Shown in pieces: positions 4,970-5,023 of a stretch of 5,023 bases of DNA (the stretch's first letter is position 1; each line of letters starts with the position of its first letter). Origin of the DNA: an uncultured Clostridia bacterium (GTDB taxonomy: Bacteria; Bacillota; Clostridia; Oscillospirales; Acutalibacteraceae). The notes beneath the pieces were generated by a model. The model worked only from the letters and a program-made list of their open reading frames with translations, made no database searches and was not told the origin of the DNA. The stretch is taken from NCBI GenBank assembly GCA_947174455.1, contig CAMWIZ010000092.1:1-5023 (forward strand). Reading direction: 5' to 3'. Both the position numbers and the translations under genes were made by a program.

Positions 4970-5023
4970 TGAACTGACCCCAAAAAGTTAGACAAAGTTT
5001 AAAAAGAAAATTTATACAAAGCG
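4970..5023. mobile_element. IS3-family-like element end, truncated by window
   Basis: The sequence from 4970 starts TGAACTGACCCCAAAAAGTT and continues AGACA, a terminal inverted repeat of the form I know from IS3-family (IS150-type) insertion sequences, which begin with TG and carry CTGACCCC-A5-GTT. Only 54 bp are visible, so neither transposase nor orientation is certain. On the complement a frame ends ALYKFSF-stop (stop at 4999-5001, 29 nt from the end), which would fit an orfB end and a leftward-reading element. On the plus strand no orfA start is visible yet. Confidence 0.7.

Overview
The window looks like chromosomal DNA of a low-GC, gut-type Clostridia (Ruminococcus/Oscillospiraceae-like). 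This is inferred from AT-rich spacers, AGGAG-type ribosome sites, TTG starts, consensus vegetative promoters, an ECF sigma/zf-HC2 pair and a clostridial-type Na+-pumping decarboxylase. No species can be assigned from the sequence alone.

Layout, left to right. (1) At 3-126 is a non-coding, foldback, MITE-like element with imperfect terminal inverted repeats. (2) fabH (162-1118, minus strand) is a complete beta-ketoacyl-ACP synthase III, standing without other fab genes in view. (3) A 428-bp AT-rich divergent spacer (1119-1546) holds several inverted repeats, a textbook sigma-A promoter for the rightward operon and a weaker -10-like box for fabH. (4) A two-gene operon follows: an ECF-type sigma factor (1547-2059, TTG start) overlapping by 17 nt a membrane-anchored zinc anti-sigma factor (2043-2402). 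(5) A monocistronic gene (2589-3026) encodes a Cys-rich, probably zinc-binding protein I cannot assign; it has its own promoter, and an inverted repeat spans that promoter. (6) A sodium-pump operon with its own promoter has oadG-like (3248-3631) and oadB (3665-4924), the membrane subunits of a biotin-dependent Na+-translocating decarboxylase. The carboxyltransferase and biotin-carrier subunits are not in the window. (7) At 4970 an IS3-family-like terminal repeat begins and runs off the window. It starts directly after what looks like the left half of the terminator hairpin of the oad operon.

Functionally there are three independent themes: initiation of fatty-acid synthesis, a regulated sigma/anti-sigma switch, and decarboxylation-driven Na+ export. 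Nothing in the sequence proves that they are linked. No clearly new multi-gene system is visible. The best leads are the unassigned Cys-rich protein with its inverted-repeat promoter, the structured MITE-like element and the IS inserted at a probable terminator.
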